A DNA stretch of 64,000 bases from Thiopseudomonas sp. (lineage in GTDB: Bacteria > Pseudomonadota > Gammaproteobacteria > Pseudomonadales > Pseudomonadaceae). A model generated the notes under the pieces. It was not told where the DNA came from. It worked only from the letters and a program-made list of their open reading frames with translations, and searched no databases. Below, piece after piece: positions 1 through 8,848 of this stretch. A program made the translations under genes and the position numbers. The stretch is from assembly GCA_023228985.1 (NCBI GenBank), contig JALOAC010000012.1:7056-71055 (forward strand). The letters run 5' to 3'. Every line of letters begins with the position of its first letter. The first letter of the stretch is position 1.

Positions 1-1
1 G

Positions 2-613
2 GCCAGCGGTGAAAGCCAGTGGATTACCGGCGCGCCAGCGCGCGCTGATGTACAACGTTTAAGGGCTCAGGCCAGTGCTATTATCAGCGGGGCCAATACA
101 GTATTAACCGATAATGCACGACTCACCGTGCGCGCTAACGAACTGGATTTACCAGAACTAGAAAAACACTGGGCGCTGCAACGCACCCCCATGCGCGTAC
201 TAATAGATGGGCGTTTGCGCGTACCGCACGAGCACGTTTTTTTTCAAAACGCAGAGGCTTGGTTGGCCAGCTATCAACAACCTAAGCAGCTTGCCAACGG
301 CATCCACTGGCTGAATATTCCAGAAAATCAAGGGCACGTTGATTTAACCCTGCTCCTACAAACCTTGGCACAACAGCATGCGGTCAACGAAGTGCTAGTA
401 GAGGCTGGGCCACAACTGGCCGGGGCTTTTTTACAGGCGGGCTTAGTGGATGAGGTGGTTGTTTACATGGCTGCTAAGTTGCTGGGCAGTCAGGCCAATC
501 CTTTATTTGCGCTGCCGTTCAGCACAATGGCGCAAGCAATTGAATTAAATATTCAAGATATTCGCGCTATAGGTGCAGACTGGCGCATCACCTGTACAAC
601 AAAAGCATCTTAA
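2..613 (+). CDS. ribD: RibD, C-terminal part (riboflavin biosynthesis reductase domain), 5' truncated by window edge
   Basis: The open frame runs in from the window edge, so this is the C-terminal half of the bifunctional deaminase/reductase RibD. Visible motifs fit the RibD C-terminal reductase domain: a stretch reading SGANTVLTDNARLTVR, then RVLIDGRLRVP, then VLVEAGPQLAGAFLQAGLVDE. The domain reduces the ribosylamino-pyrimidine intermediate with NADPH in the cytoplasm. The N-terminal zinc deaminase domain lies outside the window. The downstream neighbour is pgi rather than other rib genes, so the gene appears to end its transcription unit here. The identification is firm; the total length cannot be seen. 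Confidence 0.9.
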   Translation, partial: ASGESQWITGAPARADVQRLRAQASAIISGANTVLTDNARLTVRANELDLPELEKHWALQRTPMRVLIDGRLRVPHEHVFFQNAEAWLASYQQPKQLANGIHWLNIPENQGHVDLTLLLQTLAQQHAVNEVLVEAGPQLAGAFLQAGLVDEVVVYMAAKLLGSQANPLFALPFSTMAQAIELNIQDIRAIGADWRITCTTKAS

Positions 614-661
614 AGCGCAACACAGCTGATCCTTACGGTTGTTATTATCAAACAGCTGCTT

Positions 662-690
662 AATAATGAGGTAAGAACCTCAGCATTATT
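662..690 (+). terminator. Hairpin between ribD and pgi, possible terminator or leader structure
   Basis: AATAATGAGGT at 662-672 pairs with ACCTC...ATTATT at 677-690, with a three-base bulge and a loop of about four bases. No T-run follows and the hairpin ends right at the AAGGA ribosome binding site of pgi (691-695). It could therefore act on pgi translation as well as on ribD termination. The function is uncertain. Confidence 0.35.
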
Positions 691-703
691 AAGGACATCC
701 AGC

Positions 704-2365
704 ATGCACTATCAGAACCCGCGCAACAGTTCTCAACTCCCTGCATGGCTCGCTTTGCAGACGCACCGTCTACAAATGAATAACTTCAATATGCAGGCGG
801 CTTTCACTGCTCACCCGCAGCGCTTCAGCAAGTTTTCCATCGAGCATGAAGGTATGTTGCTGGATTTCTCTAAGAATCTTATCGATGAACAAACGCTACA
901 GCTGCTCACTCAGCTAGCGCAACAATGCCAGCTCGACAGTGCCATTGAAGCCATGTTTCGTGGCGACTGTATTAATAGCACCGAAAAACGCCCAGCCCTC
1001 CACGCCGCTTTGCGCATGCCCGCCGGGCAAAAACTGGAAGTAGAGGGTGTTGATGTTGTCGCTCTAGTGCAGCAAGCCCATGCACAGATGCACAACCTGA
1101 TCGAACAAGTGCATAGCGGCAGCTGGCAAGGTTATACCGGCAAACGCATCACGGACGTGGTTAATATCGGCATCGGCGGCTCTTTTCTCGGCCCACAGCT
1201 GGCGGTTGAAGCGTTACAGCCTTTTTCTCTCAATCTAGTTAACTGTCATTTTTTAGCCAATATTGATAGCAGCGCGTTCTATCAACTGAGCCAACAACTG
1301 AACCCTGAAACCACTTTATTTATTATTTCCAGTAAATCTTTTGGCACCCTAGAAACCTTAAAAAACGCTTTGGCCGCGCGCCAATGGTTGCTTGACCAAG
1401 GCTGCAGCACGGCGGATTTAAGCAAACACTTTGTCGCCGTTTCCAGCAATACTGCCAAGGCAGTTGAGTTTGGTATCGATCCAGCCAATATCTTGCCTAT
1501 GTGGGACTGGGTGGGTGGTCGTTATTCGCTTTGGTCAGCCATTGGCCTGCCGATTGCTCTAACCGTCGGTATGGATAATTTTAAACAGATGCTAGCCGGT
1601 GCCCACAGCATGGATCAGCATTTCCAACAGGCACCCTTTGCAGAAAACATGCCGGTAATCATGGCGCTGCTGGGCGTGTGGTATGTGAACTTTTGGGGCG
1701 CACACAGTCAAGCTGTGCTGCCCTATGATAATTATCTGCAAAGTTTGCCAGACTATCTGCAACAGCTGGATATGGAGTCTAACGGCAAGCAAGTACGTCA
1801 CGATGGCAGTCCGCTGGGCTACGATAGCGGCCCTGTCATTTGGGGCAATATTGGTACCAACGGCCAGCATGCCTACCACCAGCTTTTACTGCAGGGAACC
1901 CAGTTAATTCCGGCAGATTTCATTATTGCGGTTAACAGTCAAAACCCTATCGCTGACCATCAACAATGGCTGTACGCCAACTGTTTGTCACAGAGTCAGG
2001 CACTGATGTGTGGTAAAAACCGACAAGCCGTAGAAGATGAGCTGCGTGAAAAAGGCTGCAGTGAAGATGAGGTTTTGCGTTTGGCGCCGCATAAAGAAAT
2101 CCTGGGTAACCGACCCAGCAACAGCCTTATTCTTGATCAGCTGGATCCCAAGCGTCTTGGCGCTTTGATCGCTCTGTATGAACACAAAGTGTATGTGCAA
2201 AGTGTAATCTGGGGCATTAACGCCTTTGATCAGTGGGGTGTAGAGCTGGGCAAAGAGCTGGGCGATAAGGTGTACCAACTACTCAATCAACCCCAACAAC
2301 AGGCCGCTACCGATGCTTCAACCCAAGGTTTGATCAAGCTGTATAAAGATAAAGCCACGGGCTAG
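704..2365 (+). CDS. pgi: Glucose-6-phosphate isomerase
   Basis: Interconverts glucose 6-phosphate and fructose 6-phosphate in the cytoplasm. The 553-residue length is normal for bacterial Pgi. Family signatures visible are VNIGIGGSFLGPQLAVEAL with FIISSKSFGTLETL following, VGGRYSLWSAIGLP in the middle, MESNGKQV with the substrate loop, and the C-terminal block QSVIWGINAFDQWGVELGK that carries the catalytic lysine. The ATG at 704 is preceded by AAGGA with 8 bases of spacing. In pseudomonads, which lack phosphofructokinase, this enzyme works mainly in gluconeogenesis and the Entner-Doudoroff cycle; that is family knowledge, not seen here. It stands as a single gene. Confidence 0.97.
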   Translation: MHYQNPRNSSQLPAWLALQTHRLQMNNFNMQAAFTAHPQRFSKFSIEHEGMLLDFSKNLIDEQTLQLLTQLAQQCQLDSAIEAMFRGDCINSTEKRPALHAALRMPAGQKLEVEGVDVVALVQQAHAQMHNLIEQVHSGSWQGYTGKRITDVVNIGIGGSFLGPQLAVEALQPFSLNLVNCHFLANIDSSAFYQLSQQLNPETTLFIISSKSFGTLETLKNALAARQWLLDQGCSTADLSKHFVAVSSNTAKAVEFGIDPANILPMWDWVGGRYSLWSAIGLPIALTVGMDNFKQMLAGAHSMDQHFQQAPFAENMPVIMALLGVWYVNFWGAHSQAVLPYDNYLQSLPDYLQQLDMESNGKQVRHDGSPLGYDSGPVIWGNIGTNGQHAYHQLLLQGTQLIPADFIIAVNSQNPIADHQQWLYANCLSQSQALMCGKNRQAVEDELREKGCSEDEVLRLAPHKEILGNRPSNSLILDQLDPKRLGALIALYEHKVYVQSVIWGINAFDQWGVELGKELGDKVYQLLNQPQQQAATDASTQGLIKLYKDKATG

Positions 2366-2577
2366 CGGTAACTCAGGTTGTTGCCCGACTGTTATAGCAA
2401 TCCGCAAAATTTTAATTATTCAACGCACCTCGTTTCTTTTAACCTGCATTGCATTGATAATTACACCTGCCGTAAGGAATCTATCCTGCTACACAGGCAG
2501 TTACCATTCAAAGGGCACAGCGTTTTTTCTTTCTTCCTAAACACTCAAGGTTTAAGAAGCACTTTTAGAGGTTACCC

Positions 2578-3492
2578 ATGGACTCAATTCTCATACTTTT
2601 CGGCCTGCTAGCTGTACTGGCCATTGTTTTCTTCTCCGCTGGCGTCAAGGTGGTTCCGCAAGGTCAACAATGGACCGTTGAACGCTTCGGGCGTTACACA
2701 CAAACCTTGGAACCAGGTTTGGGCTTAATTATTCCTTTTATCGATCGTATTGGCTTCAAATTATCTATGATGGAGTCTGTGCTTGATGTGCCCTCACAAA
2801 CAGTAATCTCCAAAGACAACGCCGCAGTCACCGCTGATGGTGTGTTGTTTTACCGTATCTTAGACGCCTCCAAAGCCGCTTATCAGGTAACCAATCTAAC
2901 CTACGCCATCATTAACCTTACCGTCACCAACCTACGTTCGGTATTGGGCTCCATGGAGCTGGACCACATGCTGTCCAACCGTGAGGAAGTTAACGAGCGC
3001 CTCTTGTCAGCCGTCGATTTAGCCACTGCACCCTGGGGTATTAAAGTTACCCGCATTGAAATTCGCGACCTGAGCATGTCACCTGCACTACAAGAAGCAA
3101 TGAACCTACAAATGACCGCTGAGCGCCATCGTCGTGCCGTAGTTACCAAAGCCAACGGTGATAAAGAAGCAGAAATACTGCAAGCAGAAGGTTTACGCCA
3201 AGCGGCTATCCTGCGTGCTGATGGTGAAAAACAAGCCGCTTTTTTAATCGCCGAAGCACGTGAGCGTGAAGCACAGGCCGAAGCTCAGGCCACTAAGGAC
3301 GTATCTCAGGCAATACGCGAAGGTGATGTACATGCCATTCAGTATTTCCTTGGCTTAAAATACATCGAAGCCTTGCAGGAAATTGGTAAGGGCGAGAACA
3401 GCAAGCTGGTACTGATGCCACTGGAAGCCGCGGGTTTGACGGGCGCAGTCGCAGGCATTACCGAGTTACTGAAAAACTCGCAGGGTAAATAA
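2578..3492 (+). CDS. SPFH/stomatin-family membrane protein, QmcA-like
   Basis: A 304-residue protein with an N-terminal membrane segment (about residues 4-22), an SPFH (band 7) domain (about 25-190, with VPQGQQWTVERFGRYTQTLEPGLG at its start) and a C-terminal alanine/glutamate-rich coiled coil (about 190-255). This order fits the QmcA/stomatin type rather than HflK/HflC. Such proteins form large oligomeric membrane microdomain assemblies, often with a NfeD partner. The next gene starts directly after its stop codon and encodes that partner, so the two are almost certainly co-transcribed. The ATG at 2578 is preceded by AGAGG. The qmcA name is likely but not proven from sequence alone. Confidence 0.9.
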   Translation: MDSILILFGLLAVLAIVFFSAGVKVVPQGQQWTVERFGRYTQTLEPGLGLIIPFIDRIGFKLSMMESVLDVPSQTVISKDNAAVTADGVLFYRILDASKAAYQVTNLTYAIINLTVTNLRSVLGSMELDHMLSNREEVNERLLSAVDLATAPWGIKVTRIEIRDLSMSPALQEAMNLQMTAERHRRAVVTKANGDKEAEILQAEGLRQAAILRADGEKQAAFLIAEAREREAQAEAQATKDVSQAIREGDVHAIQYFLGLKYIEALQEIGKGENSKLVLMPLEAAGLTGAVAGITELLKNSQGK

Positions 3493-3948
3493 ATGCTTGA
3501 ATCACTCTTTGAGTCCTACTGGTACTGGTTTTCCCTAGCCGCATTATTGCTGCTATTGGAAATCATAGTGCCGGGAATTTTTTTACTCTGGTTAGGTATA
3601 GGTGCGGGTTTTGTCGGCGCTTTCTTATTTGTTTTCCCGCAAGCTGGCATTGCTTGGCAGCTGTTTGCTTTAATTGTCAGCATTAGCACAGCCGTAGCCC
3701 TGGGTTTGAAATGGCAAAAGAAAATCTTAAAAATACAGCCTGCAACGCTTAATCTGGGCCTTGAGGGCTATCTAGAACGTACGGCGGTAGTCAGCCAGGC
3801 GTTTAATCAGGGACGTGGGCGTGTCAGTATTGATGACAGCTCATTTCCGGCGGTTTGTACGGGTGGCGAACCGTTAGAAATAGGTCAGACCGTGGTGATT
3901 GTAGCCACTAAAGAAGCTAGCTTTGTGGTGGCGGCAAAGCAAATCTAG
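3493..3948 (+). CDS. NfeD-family membrane protein, partner of the SPFH protein
   Basis: A 151-residue protein with two or three hydrophobic segments in the first half (about residues 10-75) and a C-terminal OB-fold-like soluble domain (about 85-148, containing a GRGRVSIDDSSFPAV-type stretch). This is the short NfeD/YbbJ architecture without the protease domain of long NfeD proteins. Its ATG immediately follows the TAA of the SPFH gene with no gap, which suggests translational coupling. Together they are expected to form an inner-membrane scaffold complex; that role is family knowledge. Confidence 0.88.
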   Translation: MLESLFESYWYWFSLAALLLLLEIIVPGIFLLWLGIGAGFVGAFLFVFPQAGIAWQLFALIVSISTAVALGLKWQKKILKIQPATLNLGLEGYLERTAVVSQAFNQGRGRVSIDDSSFPAVCTGGEPLEIGQTVVIVATKEASFVVAAKQI

Positions 3949-4084
3949 ACCGCCGCAGTATTTACAAGACAGGCTGCATAGCTTATGTTAGCCATCTTTC
4001 ACAGCTTGTTGATCTGTATAGCATTACTAATGAGTGAAATTCGCTATACTTAAGAATATTTCGCGTTCCGAATGGAGATCCTGC

Positions 4085-4642
4085 ATGCGTAAAACCTTAG
4101 TTATGGGACTTGGCGGTGCCGGCATGAATATTGCCAGACACGTTAAAGATAAAGTTGGCTGTGATATTTTAGCCGTTAACACCAACGCTGAAACTTTAGC
4201 AAATAGCCCCTTTGCTCAGCGTTTACAGATAGGCCCCAGTACCTGCCAAGGCAAGGCGGCCAAATCATTAATGCGTGGCCAGCTTGCTGCAGAAGAATCT
4301 CTTGAAGACATCAAGCAAGCAATCAAAGGCGCTAATCGTTTGATTCTGCTAGCCGGATTAGGTGGCGGTACGGCTACGGGCGCTGGCTCAATCATCATCG
4401 ACTTGGCGCTTTCCATGGATATGGAAGTTGTTTTGGTAGCTACTTTACCATTCGAGTTTGAAAGTGCTCAGCGCGCTACTGCTATGCAAGCGCTGCCCAA
4501 CCTAGAAAAGAAGAATATTAAAATCATCTTGCACGACCACGCCAAAGCACTTAAAGATGGCGGTGCGGGCAAAGCCTTAACTGATTACTATAATCAGGCT
4601 TCAGAAGGTATCGCTAAAGATGTTGCAGAGCTACTGAAGTAA
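4085..4642 (+). CDS. Short FtsZ/tubulin-like GTP-binding protein
   Basis: The 185-residue protein contains FtsZ-type nucleotide-binding loops in order: GLGGAGMNIARHV near the start, AVNTNAETL, the tubulin signature GLGGGTATGAG, and VATLPFEFE. It ends just after a region matching FtsZ helices H6-H7 (KALTDYYNQASEGIAKDVAELL). It therefore lacks the T7 catalytic loop (NxDxxD) and the whole C-terminal domain of ordinary FtsZ, which is about 380 residues. I chose the ATG at 4085 because GGAG sits 7 bases upstream; a GTG at 4034 would add 17 unconserved residues. A strong terminator follows. It may bind GTP and affect polymerisation of another tubulin-like protein; that is inference. Confidence 0.8.
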   Translation: MRKTLVMGLGGAGMNIARHVKDKVGCDILAVNTNAETLANSPFAQRLQIGPSTCQGKAAKSLMRGQLAAEESLEDIKQAIKGANRLILLAGLGGGTATGAGSIIIDLALSMDMEVVLVATLPFEFESAQRATAMQALPNLEKKNIKIILHDHAKALKDGGAGKALTDYYNQASEGIAKDVAELLK

Positions 4643-4659
4643 GCAATCGCAAGTACTTG

Positions 4660-4689
4660 AAAAAACGCAGGCTTTAGTCTGCGTTTTTT
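4660..4689. terminator. Bidirectional rho-independent terminator
   Basis: Perfect 11-bp stem AAAAAACGCAG (4660-4670) with CTGCGTTTTTT (4679-4689) around an 8-base loop. The A-run and T-run let it work on both strands. It lies between the convergent FtsZ-like gene and the lytic transglycosylase gene. Confidence 0.9.
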
Positions 4690-4707
4690 ATTCTGCCAGT
4701 CAGCAAC

Positions 4708-5394
4708 TTAGCTTTCCTGCGCATAACGCCGCGCCAAAATCGCTACGCGCTCCACATAGGCCTGTGTCTCCGCATAGGCAGGCACGCCCTTGTGTCGCCT
4801 AACGGCTCCAGGCCCTGCATTATACGCGGCTGTTGCTAAACGCACGTCTTGATTAAAGCTTTGCAAAAGCTTGGCCAAATAGCGCACTCCACCCTCAATA
4901 TTATCTTCGGGGTTAAATGGGCTTCTTACGCCTAACTCTTGCGCCGTGGCTGGCATTAACTGCATCAACCCTTGCGCGCCTACACGTGACTTGGCTTGCG
5001 GATTGAAAGCCGATTCGGCATGGATCACGGCCTTTACCAATGCTGGACTTACGCTGTATTGCTGTGCATAAAATGCAATTGCATCTTCATAACGCCCACG
5101 AAACAGCGGCGTGGTTTCCCAGTTCACTTTGGAACCCACCTTGCAGGCATAGCAATCAAAACGCACTAATTCATAGCTACGATTAGCCGGCTGACGATCA
5201 CTAAACGACAGTACGCCCTGAGCGTTACGATATTTATAATAGGACTTGCTTGGCGTTTTCACAGTCGCTTGAGCAGCTTGACGGTATTCAACCTTGCCAT
5301 CTGCATGCACTATTTTCTGGAACTCTGCAGCAACGCCATTACCGGCCAACAAAAGCCCCATTAACGCCGAATAATAAAATAATTTGCTCTTCAT
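4708..5394 (-). CDS. Periplasmic lytic transglycosylase (SLT domain) with DUF4124-like N-terminus
   Basis: Translation from the ATG at 5394 gives 228 residues starting with a signal peptide (MKSKLFYYSALMGLLLAGNGVAA). Residues about 23-70 hold one or two short DUF4124-like repeats (YYKYRNAQGVLSFSDRQP). The SLT domain follows with HAESAFNP (catalytic glutamate), VGAQGLMQLMPATA, NIEGGVRYLA and LATAAYNAGPGAV. It should cleave the beta-1,4 bond of peptidoglycan strands with anhydro-muramyl formation. A longer frame extends 46 residues upstream but that part has no signal peptide. The gene is convergent with the FtsZ-like gene and shares its terminator. Confidence 0.9.
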   Translation of the reverse strand: MKSKLFYYSALMGLLLAGNGVAAEFQKIVHADGKVEYRQAAQATVKTPSKSYYKYRNAQGVLSFSDRQPANRSYELVRFDCYACKVGSKVNWETTPLFRGRYEDAIAFYAQQYSVSPALVKAVIHAESAFNPQAKSRVGAQGLMQLMPATAQELGVRSPFNPEDNIEGGVRYLAKLLQSFNQDVRLATAAYNAGPGAVRRHKGVPAYAETQAYVERVAILARRYAQES

Positions 5395-5596
5395 AGACAA
5401 AGAACCCTGCTGAACACCAGCGTAAGTATACAAACTTCGTGCAATAAACATAGGTGAACAGGTTAATGCTTTGGGAGTTTTGTTGGTGCGCATAGCACAA
5501 CGCAATATTTTTGCGCGCGAGGGTGACATCAAGACGCAGTAGCTTATCCACCTCGCGTGCTAGCCTAATATGCAGTATTTTTAATCAGGTTTTAGC

Positions 5597-5974
5597 ATGA
5601 ATAAGCGCTGTAATTTAATTGACCAAGGTATAGATGCCTTGCGTTCACGCTCTATGCTCTTTTTACTCGCGGGTCTATTGCTAGGCTGGTTAGTTTTTGC
5701 CAAACCCGTTACAGAAAACCACCTTTACCTCGAACTTATCAATCAAGATGAAATTATTATCGACTCTATTCGCATGGAGTTCGGCTTCGACCTTAATCAG
5801 TCAAATCTATTAACCCTGCAGCTCAGGCCAAACGAGTATCGTACCTTAGTGCTTAACCACCCACCCGGCAAGGGTTTCAACGTAGAGGTACGTTACAGTG
5901 ACGGTGAAGTACAAAGTTTTTGTGCCAACCGCGGCATCTTGGAGCAGCAGCAAACACTAAAACTACAACGTTAA
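5597..5974 (+). CDS. Hypothetical single-pass membrane protein
   Basis: I do not recognise the family of this 125-residue protein. It has a short basic N-terminus, one hydrophobic segment at about residues 19-35 (MLFLLAGLLLGWLVFA) and a soluble remainder with beta-strand character (YLELINQDEIIIDSIRMEFGFDL, then YRTLVLNHPPGKGFNVEVRYSDG). The soluble part probably faces the periplasm. It stands alone between a divergent transglycosylase gene and the bacteriohemerythrin gene. The start is supported by AGGTTTTAGC just upstream of the ATG. It is long enough and composed enough like a real protein to be credible. Confidence 0.7.
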   Translation: MNKRCNLIDQGIDALRSRSMLFLLAGLLLGWLVFAKPVTENHLYLELINQDEIIIDSIRMEFGFDLNQSNLLTLQLRPNEYRTLVLNHPPGKGFNVEVRYSDGEVQSFCANRGILEQQQTLKLQR

Positions 5975-6090
5975 TATACTATTAGCGTGAGTATTACTTT
6001 ATATAAAAGACGATTCTGGTAGACTTAGCAGCTTGATCATTCTTAATTATTTTAAAAAATATTTCCCGTATTTTTAACAAGAGGCAACCA

Positions 6091-6537
6091 ATGACACATT
6101 TAAAATGGACCAGTGATTTAAATACTGGCATTGAAGTCATTGATAACCAACACAGACGTATTGTTGATTACATTAATGCTCTCCATGATGCATCCCTTAC
6201 ACAAAACCGTGGTGAAATTGCCAAGGTTTTAGAGCAACTGGTGGAATACACGCTTTCACACTTTGCTTTTGAAGAAGAAATGCAAGCCGAAGCAGGCTAT
6301 CCCTTTGTTAAGGCACACCAGAAAGTTCATCAGCTGTTTGTCCGCCGCGTTAGCGAGTTTAAACAGCGCTTTGAGCGCGGTGAAGATATTGCCGAGCCTT
6401 TGTTGTCATTACTCAGAACCTGGCTAATTAACCATATTCGCCGCGATGATGCCGACTACGTGGACTTGGTTAAGAAAAACGTACTCAAAATAGAGCCCAA
6501 ACCCGATAAAAAGTGGTGGAAACGCTTGTTTGCCTAA
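6091..6537 (+). CDS. Bacteriohemerythrin
   Basis: A 148-residue single-domain hemerythrin with all di-iron ligands in place: H21 (DNQHRRIV), H57 and E61 (HFAFEEE), H76 and H80 (HQKVH), H115 and D120 (HIRRDD). The fold carries an oxo-bridged di-iron site that binds oxygen reversibly and may serve oxygen storage, delivery or sensing in the cytoplasm. The N-terminal WTSDLNTGIEVIDNQH block is the classical family start. RBS GAGGCAACC precedes the ATG. The C-terminal tail KPDKKWWKRLFA is basic and aromatic, as in many stand-alone bacteriohemerythrins. It is not part of a chemotaxis or signalling fusion. Confidence 0.95.
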   Translation: MTHLKWTSDLNTGIEVIDNQHRRIVDYINALHDASLTQNRGEIAKVLEQLVEYTLSHFAFEEEMQAEAGYPFVKAHQKVHQLFVRRVSEFKQRFERGEDIAEPLLSLLRTWLINHIRRDDADYVDLVKKNVLKIEPKPDKKWWKRLFA

Positions 6538-6553
6538 GCTTTCAGAGAACGTA

Positions 6554-6584
6554 AAGGCTCTAAGCGTATCCTAGCTAGAGCCTT
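6554..6584. terminator. Hairpin between convergent genes, probable terminator
   Basis: AAGGCTCTA (6554-6562) pairs perfectly with TAGAGCCTT (6576-6584) around a 13-base loop, between the bacteriohemerythrin gene and the convergent cation ATPase gene. The T-tracts are weak on both sides, so confidence is moderate. Confidence 0.5.
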
Positions 6585-6595
6585 ACCTAATTACT

Positions 6596-8779
6596 TTACT
6601 GCTTGTGCAATCCAGCCAACTTCAGCAAACGCAGACTATTGAACGTCACCAATAGACTCGCACCCGTGTCGGCAAATACCGCCATCCACATAGTTGCCTC
6701 ACCCGCTACAGCAAGCGCTAAAAAAACCGCTTTCAAGCCCAGCGCTAAACCAATATTTTGTCGCAAGACGCGCATGGTTGCCTGAGACAGCTGCATCAGT
6801 TGTGGTACGCGGCGTAAATCATCATCCAACAGCGCAATATCGGCAGTTTCGATAGCGGTATCACTGCCCAAATTACCCATTGCAAAGCCAATATCCGCTT
6901 GCGCCAAAGCAGGCGCATCGTTAATGCCATCACCCACCATTGCCACACGCAAACCCTGCTGCTGTAATTGTTTGATGGCTTGTAACTTATCGTCCGGAAG
7001 TAATTGCGCCCGCGCCTCAGTAATTCCAGCCTCTTGCGCAATACGTTGCACGCTGAATTGATTATCACCACTAAGCATCAAGGTTTTTACGCCCAGCTTG
7101 TGCAGCTGGGCCACAGCCTGGGCGCTGGAATCCTTCAACGGATCCTGTACAGCAAACCAAGCTAATACCTGCTGCGTGCTAGCCAGCACACTGACGCTAA
7201 AGCCCTGCTGTTGTAAAGCAGTAACTGATTGGGTAATTGCAGTATCAAGTAGCCCCAAGTCATCTAGCATGTGTAGATTACCTAGGTAATACTCCATACC
7301 AGCAATTTTCGCACGTACGCCCTGCCCCGGTATGGCTGAAAAACCCGTGGCCACTGCAGCTTGTGTACTGCCTAAGCCCGCAAAAATAGCTTTCGACACG
7401 GGATGGTCAGAGCGCTGGGTCATGGCGGCAATCAAGGGTAATAGCTGCTGTTCGTCCTGCACATAGTGGCTGTGCATCAGTTTTGGCCGCCCCTGCGTTA
7501 ACGTGCCGGTTTTATCCACGACCACCACGTCTAGCTTATGCGCTTGCTCCAGATACACACCACCTTTAATTAAAATCCCCACACGGGCAGCGCTCGTTAA
7601 AGCACTGACCACAGCCACTGGAGTCGAAATAACCAACGCACAAGGACAGGCGATTACCAGCAATACCAGCGCTTTATACAGCCAATCCCACCACGACAAG
7701 CTCAGCAAGATGGGTGGCAACAACGCCACCATAATTGCAATACCCACTACTGTGGGCGTATAGATGCGCGCAAAAGCATCGACAAAACGCTGGGTGGGTG
7801 CTTGACTGCTTTGCGCCTCTTGCACACGATGCATTATTTTGGCGAGCAGCGTGTCATCAGCCAGTGCCGTAGTGCGATAGGTAATTTCATTATGTGTATT
7901 AAGCGTGCCGGCAAACAGCGCATCACCTTGGCTTTTATCGACTGGGATACTTTCGCCGGTTATCGAAGACTGATCAAAAGCAGAGGCTCCCTCAACAATT
8001 TCCCCATCCAGCGCTACCCGCGCGCCCGGCGCTAAGCGCACCAAACTGCCTACAGCGACCTCAGCGACCGGCTGGCTATGCCAATGGCCATCTGTTTGCT
8101 GCACCAGTGCGTGCTCCGGCGCCAGCACCATCAGACTGCGCACCGCATCACGCGCACGCAACAGTGAGTGGACCTCGATTCGCTCAGCCAAAGCAAAGAG
8201 AAAGGTCACCATAGCCGCTTCTGGCCAATGACCAATAAAAAACGCACCCGTCACGGCAATGGACATTAAAGCGTTAATATTCAGGTTGCGGTTTAATACG
8301 GCCACCCAGCCTTTTTTGAGGATCGGCCAACCAATCAACGCCACACTGGTTAGCGCGACAACAAACACCAACCAGCTTGCTTTAAAAGCGAGCAGCTCAA
8401 GCACCTCGGCCGCCGCGGCTAAAACTCCAGCCAAAGCCAACGCCCAGGTGCCATGCATACCTACTTTGTTCTGCACAGCTGTTTGACCCGCCTGTAACGG
8501 CACGGCACGCATATCCAGCTCAGCAATAGCAGCGATAATGTCTGCCAAGCTGCCCGGCTGGTGCTGCACCTGCAACTGACGCTCAAGCAAATTAAATTGC
8601 AACGCACTGATACAGGATAAAGACTGCAGCTTATCGCGAATCAGCTGTTCTTCTGTTGGGCAATCCATCTCCTCAATTTGCAGCACCGTTTTTAGTTGCC
8701 CGCTCGGCGCTGCTTGCGCATTCAAAGCTGGCTGCGGTTGTTGTAATTGAGGCTGACAGCACTCATCGGCTTTAGACAT
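6596..8779 (-). CDS. cadA: Heavy-metal P-type ATPase (Cd/Zn/Pb exporter), CadA/ZntA type
   Basis: A P1B-type ATPase of about 727 residues that exports divalent soft metals from the cytoplasm. Order: Cys-rich N-terminus (ECC), one HMA metal-binding domain with the MDCPTEE motif typical of Pseudomonas CadA, two leading membrane segments, the TGES actuator motif, the membrane CPC motif (ACPCALVIS), the phosphorylation site DKTGTLT, HPVSKAI of the nucleotide domain, and GDGINDAPALA. CPC plus MDCPTEE indicates Zn/Cd/Pb rather than Cu. Possible starts are GTG 8788, ATG 8785 and ATG 8779; I prefer 8779 because GGGTG lies 6 bases upstream. It is divergent from a CadR-like regulator, which should induce it. 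Confidence 0.93.
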   Translation of the reverse strand: MSKADECCQPQLQQPQPALNAQAAPSGQLKTVLQIEEMDCPTEEQLIRDKLQSLSCISALQFNLLERQLQVQHQPGSLADIIAAIAELDMRAVPLQAGQTAVQNKVGMHGTWALALAGVLAAAAEVLELLAFKASWLVFVVALTSVALIGWPILKKGWVAVLNRNLNINALMSIAVTGAFFIGHWPEAAMVTFLFALAERIEVHSLLRARDAVRSLMVLAPEHALVQQTDGHWHSQPVAEVAVGSLVRLAPGARVALDGEIVEGASAFDQSSITGESIPVDKSQGDALFAGTLNTHNEITYRTTALADDTLLAKIMHRVQEAQSSQAPTQRFVDAFARIYTPTVVGIAIMVALLPPILLSLSWWDWLYKALVLLVIACPCALVISTPVAVVSALTSAARVGILIKGGVYLEQAHKLDVVVVDKTGTLTQGRPKLMHSHYVQDEQQLLPLIAAMTQRSDHPVSKAIFAGLGSTQAAVATGFSAIPGQGVRAKIAGMEYYLGNLHMLDDLGLLDTAITQSVTALQQQGFSVSVLASTQQVLAWFAVQDPLKDSSAQAVAQLHKLGVKTLMLSGDNQFSVQRIAQEAGITEARAQLLPDDKLQAIKQLQQQGLRVAMVGDGINDAPALAQADIGFAMGNLGSDTAIETADIALLDDDLRRVPQLMQLSQATMRVLRQNIGLALGLKAVFLALAVAGEATMWMAVFADTGASLLVTFNSLRLLKLAGLHKQ

Positions 8780-8806
8780 ATTCATCACCCACTGTGTTTG
8801 ATGCTT

Positions 8807-8826
8807 AGGGTATGATTAAAAACCCT
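8807..8826. promoter_or_regulatory. MerR-type operator dyad between cadA and cadR
   Basis: The sequence AGGGT-N10-ACCCT forms a 20-bp dyad in the 69-bp space between the divergent cadA and cadR genes. MerR-family regulators bind such dyads within an over-long promoter spacer. The assignment to CadR is inferred from position and symmetry. Confidence 0.6.
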
Positions 8827-8848
8827 ATACCAACTACAGAGTCAAGCC

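Noticed and set aside
2378..2611. Open frame between pgi and the SPFH gene
   Set aside because: It overlaps the SPFH start, has no RBS, no domain and irregular composition; the 212-bp gap looks non-coding.
4034..4084. GTG start 17 codons upstream for the FtsZ-like gene
   Set aside because: The extra residues lack similarity to FtsZ and the ATG at 4085 has a well-placed GGAG.
6603..8486. Plus-strand frames opposite the cadA gene
   Set aside because: Antisense shadows; the minus-strand frame has every P-type ATPase motif.
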